Assembly (NCBI RefSeq): GCF_022809125.1
Contig: NZ_JALGBI010000002.1
Location: 629,685-693,684, forward strand
Source of the DNA: Variovorax terrae
GTDB taxonomy: Bacteria > Pseudomonadota > Gammaproteobacteria > Burkholderiales > Burkholderiaceae_C
Length of the DNA: 64,000 bases
Reading direction: 5' to 3'
Under the pieces are notes generated by a model. The model was not told the origin of the DNA, did not search any database, and saw nothing but the letters and a program-made list of their open reading frames with translations. A program made the position numbers and the translations under genes. Within the stretch, counting starts at the first letter, position 1; each line of letters opens with the position of its first letter. Below, one piece after another: positions 1 to 9,578 of the stretch.

Positions 1-355
1 AATGCGCTCCCCAGAACGTGGTGGCAAACGGCATGGTGACCATGCCGCCGGTGGCGAGCGCCTTGAACACCTTCTCCCCGCGCGCCGCATCGCCGGGGAT
101 GTTGACCGACATCGAAAACCCCGCGTGGCCGGCGAACGGCTGGCCCGGCATGCGGTCGCTGGCCATGAAACGATGGCCGCCGGCCTCGAACGTGGCGTGC
201 ATCACCTTGTTCTTCCATTCCGAGGGGAGCTGCGTCTCCATCGGCGAGCCGGCGTAGCGGTGCAGGGTGACGATCTTTCCATCCAGGCATTGCTGGTAGA
301 ACGCCAGCGCGGTCTCGCAGTTGCCGTCGAAGAAGAGGTAGGGTTCGATCTGCAT
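1..355 (-). CDS. VOC-family (PhnB/glyoxalase-like) protein, 3' end cut by window
   Basis: Translated from the ATG at 353-355 on the minus strand the product begins MQIEPYLFFDGNCETALAFY, the hallmark start of PhnB-like vicinal-oxygen-chelate proteins. It continues about 118 codons to the window edge without a stop. Such proteins are usually about 140-160 residues, so only the C-terminus is missing. They are small cytoplasmic dimers of glyoxalase fold; no substrate can be inferred. The long plus-strand frame over the same bases is a shadow. The gene is divergent from serS. Confidence 0.85.
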   Translation of the reverse strand, partial: MQIEPYLFFDGNCETALAFYQQCLDGKIVTLHRYAGSPMETQLPSEWKNKVMHATFEAGGHRFMASDRMPGQPFAGHAGFSMSVNIPGDAARGEKVFKALATGGMVTMPFATTFWGAH

Positions 356-428
356 GGTGTCCTCCGGATGGGGCGATGCTAAACCCGAATCCCCCCGCAG
401 GCAAAACCGCGGCGATCGCTCCCCTTAA

Positions 429-1736
<1,308 letters not shown>

Positions 1737-1757
1737 TATAGAATACGCAATTCGACA

Positions 1758-1848
1758 GGAGAGATGGCAGAGTGGTCGAATGCGCCGGACTCGAAATCCG
1801 GTATACGGTTATACCGTATCTAGGGTTCGAATCCCTATCTCTCCGCCA
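1758..1848 (+). tRNA. tRNA-Ser, anticodon CGA
   Basis: Class II tRNA read by eye. The acceptor stem GGAGAGA (1758-1764) pairs with TCTCTCC (1838-1844), followed by G and an encoded CCA (1846-1848). The anticodon stem CCGGA/TCCGG encloses loop CTCGAAA with anticodon CGA at 1792-1794, which reads UCG. The long variable arm typical of tRNA-Ser lies around 1802-1820, and the T loop GGTTCGAATCC follows. It sits 21 bases after the serS stop and may share its transcript. Confidence 0.97.
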
Positions 1849-1910
1849 GTCTGTTAATAAAATCAACGACTTATAAGAGTTTTTGATTTTTGTACCACAT
1901 AGCATCCCAA

Positions 1911-1941
1911 AAAAAGCCGCCTCGATGAAGGCGGCTTTTTT
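1911..1941 (+). terminator. Rho-independent terminator after tRNA-Ser
   Basis: A 12-bp perfect stem (AAAAAGCCGCCT at 1911-1922, AGGCGGCTTTTT at 1929-1940) with a six-base loop ends in a T run. The A run on the other side makes it potentially bidirectional, but the next minus-strand gene (LysR, stop at 2070) ends about 130 bases away. It should end the serS-tRNA transcript. The rest of 1849-2069 shows no other recognisable element. Confidence 0.9.
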
Positions 1942-2069
1942 ATGTCTCATCATCCGAGCGAAGCTCCAGTTCATACCTCACTCCGGCCGCATGTCGAAAG
2001 CGTTCAGTGTGCAGGTTGCCAGCGCGTAGTAGCCGAGGATGCCGACGACCTCGATGCTCGATCGGTAAC

Positions 2070-3035
2070 TCAAGACCTCGCTGGCCGAGCTGTTTGCCAA
2101 ATGGCGGACTTGCGGCCTGGCCATACCCCGGTCTGCCACGCCCGCAGCCAGTCCACTAGGAACTCGGTGAATGCTTCAGCAGCGGGCGGCATCGCACGAG
2201 CGGTAGGGCGATAGACGCACACCTGGCGAATCGTCTCGGGCTTGGTGACGCGCCGCATCACCAGGCCCAGCCGTTCCGCCAGCACACCGACGTAGGCCGG
2301 CGCGAGCGTCACGGACAAGCCTTCGGCAGCGAGGCCGAGGGCCGTGGACACGTTGTCGACGACGTGCACAGGCCGCACACGCTCTCCTTCGGGCGCATTG
2401 ACATGCATCTGTGCCACGCTGCGCTCATGGTCGCGGCCAGCCGCCACCAGCGCCACATCGTGCAACTGATCCCAGTGCAGCACCTTGAGGGCGGCCAGGG
2501 GATGCGTGGGAGCGCACCAAAGGACCCAGGGACTGTCGAAGACCATCTCGCGCGCCACGCCGGCGCCGGGCGCACGATCCGGCCCCACGGCGAGGTCAAC
2601 ATCGCCCGTTGCCACTGATTCGGCCAGCGCGTCCACCGCGGTGTCGCGGATGCGAATCACCACCTTGGGGCGCTGCTCGCCAAAAGCCCGGATCGCCGCC
2701 GGCAGGACCGAGCCGGCCAGAACGAGCGGCGCGCCGACCCGCACCACGCCCGCGGCGCGGTTGCGGACGTCGGTAGCCGCGGACTCGGCAAGCTGCACGT
2801 GGCGCAGAACGGTCTCGGCTGAAGCCAGGAAGTCGCGCCCCGCGCTGGAGAGGTTGACTTTGCGCGTGCTGCGGTCGAACACGCGAAAGCCGATGGTGGA
2901 TTCCAGTTCGGCAACCAATTGGCTTACGGCAGAGGCGGTCATCCCGAGCCGCTCGCTGGCTGCCGCGAAGCTACGCATGTCCGCGACGGCAACAAAAGCT
3001 TCGAACTGGCGCAGGGTAATTCGGGTCAGCGGCAT
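2070..3035 (-). CDS. LysR-family regulator, probable regulator of the divergent hpa-like operon
   Basis: 321 residues. The N-terminal winged helix-turn-helix (LTRITLRQFEAFVAVADMRS, then AAASERLGMTASAVSQLVAE) is followed by a LysR substrate-binding domain from about residue 90 to 300. Transcribed divergently from the 3144-10561 operon with 108 bases between start codons, the standard arrangement for a LysR activator of a catabolic operon. The effector is probably an aromatic substrate or ring-cleavage intermediate; this is inference. Classical hpa clusters are usually controlled by MarR-type HpaR, so a LysR here is a departure. No convincing LysR palindrome was found in the spacer. Confidence 0.93.
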   Translation of the reverse strand: MPLTRITLRQFEAFVAVADMRSFAAASERLGMTASAVSQLVAELESTIGFRVFDRSTRKVNLSSAGRDFLASAETVLRHVQLAESAATDVRNRAAGVVRVGAPLVLAGSVLPAAIRAFGEQRPKVVIRIRDTAVDALAESVATGDVDLAVGPDRAPGAGVAREMVFDSPWVLWCAPTHPLAALKVLHWDQLHDVALVAAGRDHERSVAQMHVNAPEGERVRPVHVVDNVSTALGLAAEGLSVTLAPAYVGVLAERLGLVMRRVTKPETIRQVCVYRPTARAMPPAAEAFTEFLVDWLRAWQTGVWPGRKSAIWQTARPARS

Positions 3036-3143
3036 TCCGCGATTATCAACTTCCGCTTAGTAATTGGCCAGAATCGATCGTTTGTCCTTAAGAGGGCCTT
3101 TGGTGAAACTTGACCGAAACCAAGAACTCCCAAGGACAGCCCC

Positions 3144-3947
3144 ATGCTCGGCCCCGAAGTACATGCCGCACTTGCCCGCGAACTGCAGGAGTCCGAGCGC
3201 ACCGGCGTGCAGCTGCGGCAGTTCTCGCTGCGTCATCCCGGCATGACGATCGAGGACAGCTACGCCATCCAGCGCGCCTGGATGGACCTGAAGCGCGCGG
3301 CCGGGCGCACCGTCATCGGCCACAAGATCGGCCTCACCTCGCGCGCGATGCAGATCGCCTCGCAGATCACCGAGCCCGACTACGGCACGCTGCTGGACGA
3401 CATGCTGGTGCAAAGCGGCGCCGAGCTGGAGGCTGCGCGTTTCATCGTCCCGCGCTTCGAGGTGGAGTTCGCTTTCATCCTCGCCAAGCCACTGAAGGGA
3501 CCGGGCGTGACGCTGTTCGACGTGCTCAACGCCACCGACTATGTCACGCCGGCGCTGGAGCTGATCGACGCGCGTATCGAACAGGCCGACCGCGAGACGA
3601 AGGCGCCGCGCAAGGTGCTGGACACGATCGCCGACAACGCCGCCAACGGGGCCATCGTTCTGGGCGGGCGGCCGATGAAGCCGGACGCGGTTGACTTGCG
3701 TTGGGCTGGCGCGCTGCTGTTCAAGAACGGCGTGATCGAGGAATCCGGGCTGGGCGCAGCGGTCCTCAACCATCCGGGCAACGGAGTGGCCTGGCTGGCC
3801 AACAAGCTGGCAGCCCACGATGAAGGCCTGGCTGCCGGTGAGATCGTGCTGGGTGGCTCGTTCACGCGTCCGGTGGCCTGCGCCGCCGGCGACGTCTTCC
3901 ACGCCGACTACGGCCCGCTCGGTGCCATCGCAGTGCGCTTCGTCTGA
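3144..3947 (+). CDS. hpaH: 2-oxo-hept-4-ene-1,7-dioate hydratase (HpaH-like)
   Basis: 267 residues of the hydratase/decarboxylase family (HpaH, MhpD, DmpH; fumarylacetoacetate-hydrolase fold). HpaH adds water to 2-oxohept-4-ene-1,7-dioate to give 4-hydroxy-2-oxoheptanedioate. Family signatures include [12 protein letters not shown] near residue 55, [20 protein letters not shown] near 85, and [17 protein letters not shown] near 110. The ATG at 3144 has a good AAGGA ribosome site 9 bases upstream. It is the first gene of the operon and is followed 9 bases later by the HpaI-like aldolase, the order seen in hpa clusters. The assignment to the C7 rather than a C5/C6 substrate rests on neighbours. 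Confidence 0.88.
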   Translation: MLGPEVHAALARELQESERTGVQLRQFSLRHPGMTIEDSYAIQRAWMDLKRAAGRTVIGHKIGLTSRAMQIASQITEPDYGTLLDDMLVQSGAELEAARFIVPRFEVEFAFILAKPLKGPGVTLFDVLNATDYVTPALELIDARIEQADRETKAPRKVLDTIADNAANGAIVLGGRPMKPDAVDLRWAGALLFKNGVIEESGLGAAVLNHPGNGVAWLANKLAAHDEGLAAGEIVLGGSFTRPVACAAGDVFHADYGPLGAIAVRFV

Positions 3948-3956
3948 ATCCGTGCA

Positions 3957-4757
3957 ATGAAGACGCCCGAAAACACATTCAAGTCCGCTCTGGCCCGCGG
4001 GGATCTGCAGTTGGGCCTGTGGCTGGCACTGGCCGACGCCTATGCCGCCGAACTGTGCGCCGGCTGCGGTTTCCATTGGTTGCTGATCGACGGCGAACAT
4101 GCGCCGAACGATTTGCGCAACATGCTCGCGGCGCTGCAAGCGGTGGCACCGTATCCAAGCCACCCGGTGGTGCGCATTCCCAAGGCCGACGACACGCTCA
4201 TCAAGCAGGTGCTGGAGTTGGGTGCAACCACACTGCTCGTGCCCATGGTGGAGTCGGCCGACCAGGCGCGGCAACTCGTTCGCGCGATGCGCTATCCGCC
4301 GCAGGGCATCCGCGGCGTCGGCAGCGCCATCGCGAGGTCGGCGCGCTGGTCGCGCTACCCGGACTACCTGCACGAAGCGAACGAACGAATGTGCCTGCTG
4401 GTGCAGGTGGAGACCCACGAAGCGCTCGCGCGCATCGAGGAGATCGCGGCGGTCGAAGGCGTCGATGGCGTCTTCATCGGGCCGGCCGACCTGTCGGCTT
4501 CCATGGGCTTGATCGGCCAGCCCGCGCATCCCGAAGTGAAGGCCGCCATCACGGAGGCGTTGCACCGCATCGCCCACGCAGGCAAGGCGCCGGGCATCCT
4601 GTGCGCGGACGAGGCGCTGGCCCGCCACTACATCGAAGCCGGCGCGCGCTTTGTCGCGCTCGGCGTGGACACTTCCCTGCTGGTCAAGGCCGCCACCGGC
4701 CTGGCGTCTCGCTTTGCCGGTGCGGCGCCCGAAGCGCGAACCTTGGCGGCGTACTGA
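3957..4757 (+). CDS. hpaI: 4-hydroxy-2-oxoheptanedioate aldolase (HpaI-like)
   Basis: 266-residue class II pyruvate aldolase of the HpcH/HpaI family, a TIM barrel requiring a divalent metal. It would split 4-hydroxy-2-oxoheptanedioate into pyruvate and succinate semialdehyde. Visible signatures: [12 protein letters not shown] near residue 40 (catalytic His), the metal-binding Glu within [17 protein letters not shown] near 150, and [15 protein letters not shown] near 175. Only two bases separate its stop from the next ATG, so translation is probably coupled. Related enzymes acting on 2-keto-3-deoxy sugar acids cannot be excluded from sequence alone, but the neighbouring hydratase supports the hpa role. 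Confidence 0.9.
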   Translation: MKTPENTFKSALARGDLQLGLWLALADAYAAELCAGCGFHWLLIDGEHAPNDLRNMLAALQAVAPYPSHPVVRIPKADDTLIKQVLELGATTLLVPMVESADQARQLVRAMRYPPQGIRGVGSAIARSARWSRYPDYLHEANERMCLLVQVETHEALARIEEIAAVEGVDGVFIGPADLSASMGLIGQPAHPEVKAAITEALHRIAHAGKAPGILCADEALARHYIEAGARFVALGVDTSLLVKAATGLASRFAGAAPEARTLAAY

Positions 4758-4759
4758 GC

Positions 4760-6193
4760 ATGGCCGAGCCTAACCTCGAAACATTGCGTGCCGCGTTCGC
4801 CGGCCGCCTTCTCGTCGATGCGGCCGACACCGCACCCTTTCTCACGGACTGGCGGCGCAAGTGGACTGGCCGTGCGCTGGCTGTGGCACAACCGGACACC
4901 GCCGCCGGCGTTGCGGCGGTGCTGGCCTGGTGCCATGTTCACGAAGTGCCGGTGGTTCCGCATGGCGGCAACACCGGCCTGTCGGGCGGCGCCACGCCCG
5001 ATGCGAGCGGGCGCGCGCTCGTACTCTCGCTGGCACGGCTGAACCGCATCCGCAGCATCGACCCCGTCAGCAACACGCTGGTCGCGGAAGCCGGCGTCAC
5101 GCTGCAGCAGGTGCAGGACGCCGCGCGCGAAGCCGGGCGGCTGTTTCCGCTGAGTTTGGCCGCCCAAGGTACCTGCACCATCGGCGGCAACCTGGCCACC
5201 AACGCAGGCGGTGTGCAGGTACTGCGCTACGGCAATGCGCGCGAGCTGTGCCTGGGCCTGGAAGTCGCCACGCCGCAGGGCGAGATGTGGGGCGGCCTGC
5301 GTGGCCTGCGCAAGGACAACACCGGGTATGATCTGCGCGACCTGTACATCGGCAGCGAGGGAACGCTGGGCGTCATCACTGCTGCGACCCTCAAGCTGTT
5401 CCCGCTGCCTGCCGCGCAGGTGGTCGCGTTCGTTGCCGTGCCCGCGCCCGGCGCAGCGCTCGCGTTGCTGCAGCTCGCCCAGGCGCAGCTGGGTTCCGGC
5501 CTCACCGCCTTCGAGCTGATGAGCGAGCAGTGCCTCCGCTTGGTGGAAAAGCATGTGGCGGCGGCGCGCCGCCCGCTCGAGTCCGTCTCACCCTGGTATG
5601 TGCTGCTGGAAGTGAGCGACAGCCAGGACGAAGCGCATGCCGCCGCGGCCATCGAAGGCCTGCTCGAATCCGCGCTGGAGCAGGATCTGGCCACCGATGC
5701 CGCGCTGTCCGCCAGCGGCGCGCAGTTCAAGGCGCTGTGGGCGCTGCGCGAGGACATCTCGGAATCGCAGGGCGCCGAAGGCAAGACCATCAAGCACGAC
5801 ATCTCGCTGCCGATCGCGCGCATCCCCGAGTTCATCGAGCGCACCGGCGCTGCTATAGAAAACGGGTTCCCTCAGCTGCGCCTGGTGGTGTTCGGCCACA
5901 TGGGCGACGGCAACCTGCACTACAACGTTTCGCCTGCCGAAGGTTCGCGCGGCGACGATCAATTCGCGGCGCTCGAAGCGCCGCTCAATCGCCTGGTGCA
6001 CGACGCGGTCGCTGCTTTCAACGGCTCGATCTCCGCCGAGCACGGACTGGGCGTGCTGCGCCGCGACGAAGCCGCGCGCTACAAGAGCCCGGTGGAGTTG
6101 CGCCTGATGCGCGCGGTCAAGGCCGCGCTCGATCCCAAAGGACTGATGAATCCCGGCAAGGTACTTGTCAATGATTCGATGGAAAGACTATGA
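4760..6193 (+). CDS. FAD-linked D-2-hydroxyacid oxidoreductase (GlcD/D2HGDH-like)
   Basis: 477 residues from the ATG at 4760. The N-terminal FAD-binding type-4 (PCMH) domain carries PVVPHGGNTGLSGGATPDAS near residue 75 and TNAGGVQVLRYGNARELCLG near 145. The C-terminal cap carries the metal-site motif FGHMGDGNLHYNVSP near residue 380 and ends NPGKVLV. The family oxidises D-2-hydroxy acids (D-lactate, D-2-hydroxyglutarate, glycolate) to 2-oxo acids, passing electrons to quinone or ETF. It is embedded in the operon with a 4-base overlap to the following dehydrogenase. It is not a standard hpa gene; its substrate may be a 2-hydroxyacid by-product of the pathway (inference). Confidence 0.88.
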   Translation: MAEPNLETLRAAFAGRLLVDAADTAPFLTDWRRKWTGRALAVAQPDTAAGVAAVLAWCHVHEVPVVPHGGNTGLSGGATPDASGRALVLSLARLNRIRSIDPVSNTLVAEAGVTLQQVQDAAREAGRLFPLSLAAQGTCTIGGNLATNAGGVQVLRYGNARELCLGLEVATPQGEMWGGLRGLRKDNTGYDLRDLYIGSEGTLGVITAATLKLFPLPAAQVVAFVAVPAPGAALALLQLAQAQLGSGLTAFELMSEQCLRLVEKHVAAARRPLESVSPWYVLLEVSDSQDEAHAAAAIEGLLESALEQDLATDAALSASGAQFKALWALREDISESQGAEGKTIKHDISLPIARIPEFIERTGAAIENGFPQLRLVVFGHMGDGNLHYNVSPAEGSRGDDQFAALEAPLNRLVHDAVAAFNGSISAEHGLGVLRRDEAARYKSPVELRLMRAVKAALDPKGLMNPGKVLVNDSMERL

Positions 6194-7665
6194 ACTCACC
6201 CTTGCTTGACGTTGTCGACGTTGCTGTTTCACCGGACCATTACATTGGCGGCCTCAGGGTCGCCTCTGCCGAAACCTTCGACCTGTTCTCTCCGATCGAC
6301 CAGAAGCCGCTGGGCCGTATCGCCGAAGGCACTGCAGAACATGTGGACGCCGCGATCCGCGCCGCGCTGCAGGCCTTTCCAGCCTGGAGCGCGATGACTG
6401 CGGCTGAGCGCAAGCCCTATCTCGACCGCTTCGCGCAAGAGATCGGCAAGCGCGCCGATGCCTTCTGCGCGCTGGAGAGCACAGATGCCGGCGTACTGCT
6501 CTCGCGCATGCGCCATGGTGTGGTACCGCGCGCGATGCTCAACATCACGTGGTTCGCGCAGCACGCCCTCACGCTGCAGGACCGGCCGATGGATACCGAC
6601 CAGGCGCACCACATCGTGAGGCACGACGCCGCCGGCGTGGTCGTTGTCATCACGCCCTGGAACGCGCCGTTGATGCTGTCCACATGGAAGCTGGGCCCGG
6701 CGCTGGCGGCGGGCAACACCTGCATCCTGAAGCCGCCCGAGTGGGCGCCGCTCACCTGCTCGCTGTTGGCCGATGCCGCGCACGCGGCCGGGCTGCCGCC
6801 CGGCGTGTTCAACGTGGTCCAGGGTTCGGGCGCGAATACCGGAGCCAAGTTGGTGAGCGACCCGCGCATCGCTCGGGTATCGTTCACCGGCAGCGTGACC
6901 ACCGCGAAGTGGATTGCGCAGGCCGCGGGCGCCAACCTCGTTCCGTGCAGCCTGGAGCTGGGCGGCAAGAGCCCGTTCATCGTGCTGGAAGACGCCGACC
7001 TGGACAACGCTGCGGCCACCGGTGCGCTGATGTACCGCAACGCCGGCCAGGTCTGCCTGGCGGGTACGCGCTTCCTGGTGCACGAGAAGGTTGCGGAGAA
7101 GTTCATCGCCGCCATGCGCGGCTATGTCGAGAAACTGAATGTAGGCGACCCACGCGACGAGGCCACCGAAGTCGGCCCAATCATCCATCCGCGCCAGGTG
7201 GACCGGGTGATGGGGTTCATCGATCGCGCGAAAGCGGATGGCGCGCAAGTCCTGTGGGGCGGCGCAAGGCATGCCTACGGCGCACAGTACATCCAACCAA
7301 CCATGGTGACCCACCTGGAGCAGGACGACGAGATCGTGCAGAACGAGGTTTTCGGGCCCGTGCTCACGCTGCAGACCTTCTCGGACGACGAGCAGGCCGT
7401 GCAGATGGCCAACGGTACGGACTACGGCCTGGGCGGCGTGTGCTACGGCGAAACCCGGCACGCCACCGAGGTCGCGCAGCGGGTGCGCACCGGCTTCATC
7501 TGGGTCAACAGCTTCGGCATCCGCGATCTGGCCGCCCCCTTCGGCGGCATCAAGCGATCGGGCGTCGGGCGCGAGGGCGGCGACTGGAGCTTCGAGTTCT
7601 TCTGCGACGTGAAGGATGTGGTCGTTCCGAAGAAGCCCTTCCGCGCCAGTTTCAGCCACCGCTAG
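6190..7665 (+). CDS. hpaE: aldehyde dehydrogenase, HpaE-like (5-carboxymethyl-2-hydroxymuconic semialdehyde dehydrogenase)
   Basis: 491-residue NAD(P)-dependent aldehyde dehydrogenase. Catalytic Cys289 lies in NAGQVCLAGTRF, the general-base Glu256 in LELGGKSPFIV, and the cofactor-site Asn in VITPWNAPLML. The ATG overlaps the preceding stop (ATGA). In an hpa pathway it oxidises the semialdehyde made by the dioxygenase to 5-carboxymethyl-2-hydroxymuconate. The ring-cleavage gene directly downstream supports this. It could instead oxidise succinate semialdehyde from the aldolase; sequence reading alone does not separate the two. Confidence 0.85.
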   Translation: MNSPLLDVVDVAVSPDHYIGGLRVASAETFDLFSPIDQKPLGRIAEGTAEHVDAAIRAALQAFPAWSAMTAAERKPYLDRFAQEIGKRADAFCALESTDAGVLLSRMRHGVVPRAMLNITWFAQHALTLQDRPMDTDQAHHIVRHDAAGVVVVITPWNAPLMLSTWKLGPALAAGNTCILKPPEWAPLTCSLLADAAHAAGLPPGVFNVVQGSGANTGAKLVSDPRIARVSFTGSVTTAKWIAQAAGANLVPCSLELGGKSPFIVLEDADLDNAAATGALMYRNAGQVCLAGTRFLVHEKVAEKFIAAMRGYVEKLNVGDPRDEATEVGPIIHPRQVDRVMGFIDRAKADGAQVLWGGARHAYGAQYIQPTMVTHLEQDDEIVQNEVFGPVLTLQTFSDDEQAVQMANGTDYGLGGVCYGETRHATEVAQRVRTGFIWVNSFGIRDLAAPFGGIKRSGVGREGGDWSFEFFCDVKDVVVPKKPFRASFSHR

Positions 7666-7685
7666 ATTTCAAGAGAGGAGCCACC

Positions 7686-8615
7686 ATGGGAAAAATCGTC
7701 GGCGCGGCCATCGTGTCGCACCACCCCGGCCTGATGCAATGCGAGGAGTTTCGCGTCTACATGGGCGCGGGGGCGGATTCGGATCTCATTGCCGGCTACG
7801 GCCGATTGCGCAAGAAAATCGAAGCGGTGAAACCGGATGTCGTGATGATCTTCGATTCGCACTGGTTCACCACCGGCTACCACCTGGTGGACGCGGGTGA
7901 GCGCTACAGCGGAACCTACATCTCGGACGAAATGCCGTGGTACCTGCACGGCGTGCCCTACGACTACCGCGGCCACCCCGAGCTGGCGCTGGCCATCGAG
8001 GCCGTGTCGCGCGAGCGGGGCGGCTACAACCGCGCCATCCGGCATCCGGAGTTGGGACGCCACTACCCCACCATCAACCTGGTCAAGCAGCTTCGGCTGG
8101 AAACCATGGACTTGCCGGTGGTCGCCGTCAGTTCGTGCCAGAACTGCGACTGGGAGCAGTTCCTCCCATCGGGTGAGGCGATCGGCGAGGCGATCCGGCG
8201 CAGCGACCTGCGCGTGCTGCTGTTGGCTTCCGGTGCGCTGAGCCACAAGTTCAACGGCATCGACTGGAAACCCAGGAACCCGCGCATCTACCACGAGAGC
8301 AATGTGTCGCGGCCAGAGAACATCGAGAGCGACAAGCAGGCCATCGCACTGATGAAGGAGGGCCGGCATGACCTGATCCTCGAACGTTGGGATGAGGACT
8401 ACCGGCGCAAGCCCTGGGAAGCCTTCGGCGCGCACTACCTGCAGATGCTGGGCGCGCTGGGCGGCACGGCCTGCCGCTTCAAGGGCGAGACGCTCTCCGA
8501 CTACGAAAACGCCCGCGGCACGGGCAACATCCATGTGTGGTTCGAAACGCAGCCACACCTCGACACGCAGGATGCTCGCGGCCTCAGCGAGTACACCCCC
8601 ATCGTCACGGCATAA
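7686..8615 (+). CDS. hpaD: extradiol ring-cleavage dioxygenase, LigB superfamily (HpaD-like)
   Basis: 309 residues from the ATG at 7686, which has an AGAGGAG ribosome site. Class III extradiol dioxygenase (LigB fold, non-haem Fe(II)). It parallels enterobacterial homoprotocatechuate 2,3-dioxygenase along its length: MGKIVGAAIVSHHPGL at the start, then VVMIFDSHWFTTGYHLVDAG, SGTYISDEMPWYL and YRGHPELALAIE. Conserved His residues that can bind iron lie in the SHHPGL and FDSHWF motifs, and LLASGALSHKF near residue 185 matches the acid/base region. It opens a catechol ring next to the hydroxyls. A 3,4-dihydroxyphenylacetate substrate is likely, but related catechols are possible. Confidence 0.87.
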   Translation: MGKIVGAAIVSHHPGLMQCEEFRVYMGAGADSDLIAGYGRLRKKIEAVKPDVVMIFDSHWFTTGYHLVDAGERYSGTYISDEMPWYLHGVPYDYRGHPELALAIEAVSRERGGYNRAIRHPELGRHYPTINLVKQLRLETMDLPVVAVSSCQNCDWEQFLPSGEAIGEAIRRSDLRVLLLASGALSHKFNGIDWKPRNPRIYHESNVSRPENIESDKQAIALMKEGRHDLILERWDEDYRRKPWEAFGAHYLQMLGALGGTACRFKGETLSDYENARGTGNIHVWFETQPHLDTQDARGLSEYTPIVTA

Positions 8616-8627
8616 CCCGGATCACCC

Positions 8628-9578
8628 ATGAAGTTTGACTTTCCGCTCAAAGAATTGCCCGCCGTCATGCGCGGGCCCCGCATGGAGCGCCGCCGTGTGC
8701 TGGTCGGCGGCAGCGCCTTCTGGGGCACGATGATCGATGAGGGCGCCGAGGCAGGTTGCCTGCGGCTCGACGACGGCCGGCGGGTGGACCCGGATACCCT
8801 GCCCCATCTGCCTCCGGTGAGTCCGAGCAAGATCATTGCCGTGCACATCTCGTACAGCTCGCGCAGCCTGGAGACGCGCAACAAACCCCGGCCGACGGAG
8901 ACGCCGACCTACTTCACCAAGCCACCGACTTCGTTGAATGGGCATCGCGGCCAGATCCTCAAGCCGGCCGATTGCAAGTACCTCAACTACGAAGGTGAGT
9001 ATGCGGTGGTCATCTCGCGCACCTGCCGCAATGTGACCCCGGATGAAGCGTGGGACTTCATCGAGGGTTTCTGCCCCGCGCTTGATATGGGTCTGCAGGA
9101 TTTTCGCGACACCGACCAGGGCTCCATGCTGCGCGTGAAGGGTGCGGACACGCTGCTGCCCATCGGGCCGGGGATCGTGCGCGGCGTGAACCTGTTCGAG
9201 CAGACGCTGCGCACCTTCGTCAATGGCCACATCGTGCAGGAGGCGCACATCGGCGAGGAGACGGTCTGGGGGCCGCACTACGTCATCGCCGACATCGCGC
9301 GCCACATCACGCTGGAAGCGGGCGACGTCATCCTGATGGGCACGCCTTGCCACTCGCGCTCGGTCGATCCGGGTCAACTGGTCGAATGCGAAATCACCGG
9401 CATTGGCCGCATCGGCGGGACCGTGACCGCGATCCCCGCGCCGCGCGCGAGCGCGCTGGGCGTGGGTCACCAACCCACCGACTCGCCCGAGGTGCGCCGC
9501 GTGGCGCTCGGCTTCGATGAGCGGGTACCAGAACATTTCAAGGAGGCGCTGCGCCTTGCGAAAGAGGCGCATCAATGA
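8628..9578 (+). CDS. hpaG: fumarylacetoacetate-hydrolase-family protein (HpaG-like decarboxylase/isomerase)
   Basis: 316 residues with one FAH domain from about residue 65. KIIAVHISYSSR marks the domain start, NYEGEYAVVISR near residue 120 carries the metal-binding Glu pair, and GDVILMGTPCHS marks the end. In hpa pathways HpaG decarboxylates 5-oxopent-3-ene-1,2,5-tricarboxylate and isomerises the product. Enterobacterial HpaG has two tandem FAH modules; this is a single module, so it should act as an oligomer or cover only one step. The stop overlaps the next gene by four bases. Confidence 0.82.
   Translation: MKFDFPLKELPAVMRGPRMERRRVLVGGSAFWGTMIDEGAEAGCLRLDDGRRVDPDTLPHLPPVSPSKIIAVHISYSSRSLETRNKPRPTETPTYFTKPPTSLNGHRGQILKPADCKYLNYEGEYAVVISRTCRNVTPDEAWDFIEGFCPALDMGLQDFRDTDQGSMLRVKGADTLLPIGPGIVRGVNLFEQTLRTFVNGHIVQEAHIGEETVWGPHYVIADIARHITLEAGDVILMGTPCHSRSVDPGQLVECEITGIGRIGGTVTAIPAPRASALGVGHQPTDSPEVRRVALGFDERVPEHFKEALRLAKEAHQ

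Noticed and set aside
2..382. Plus-strand 126-codon frame at the left edge
   Set aside because: The minus strand encodes a clear VOC-family protein in the same interval; the plus frame is Arg/His/Gly-rich shadow sequence.
3036..3143. LysR-type box in front of the hpa-like operon
   Set aside because: Only weak symmetry was found (ATTA...TAAT; TTGGT...ACCAA); nothing with the clear T-N11-A palindrome seen in the other LysR spacers.
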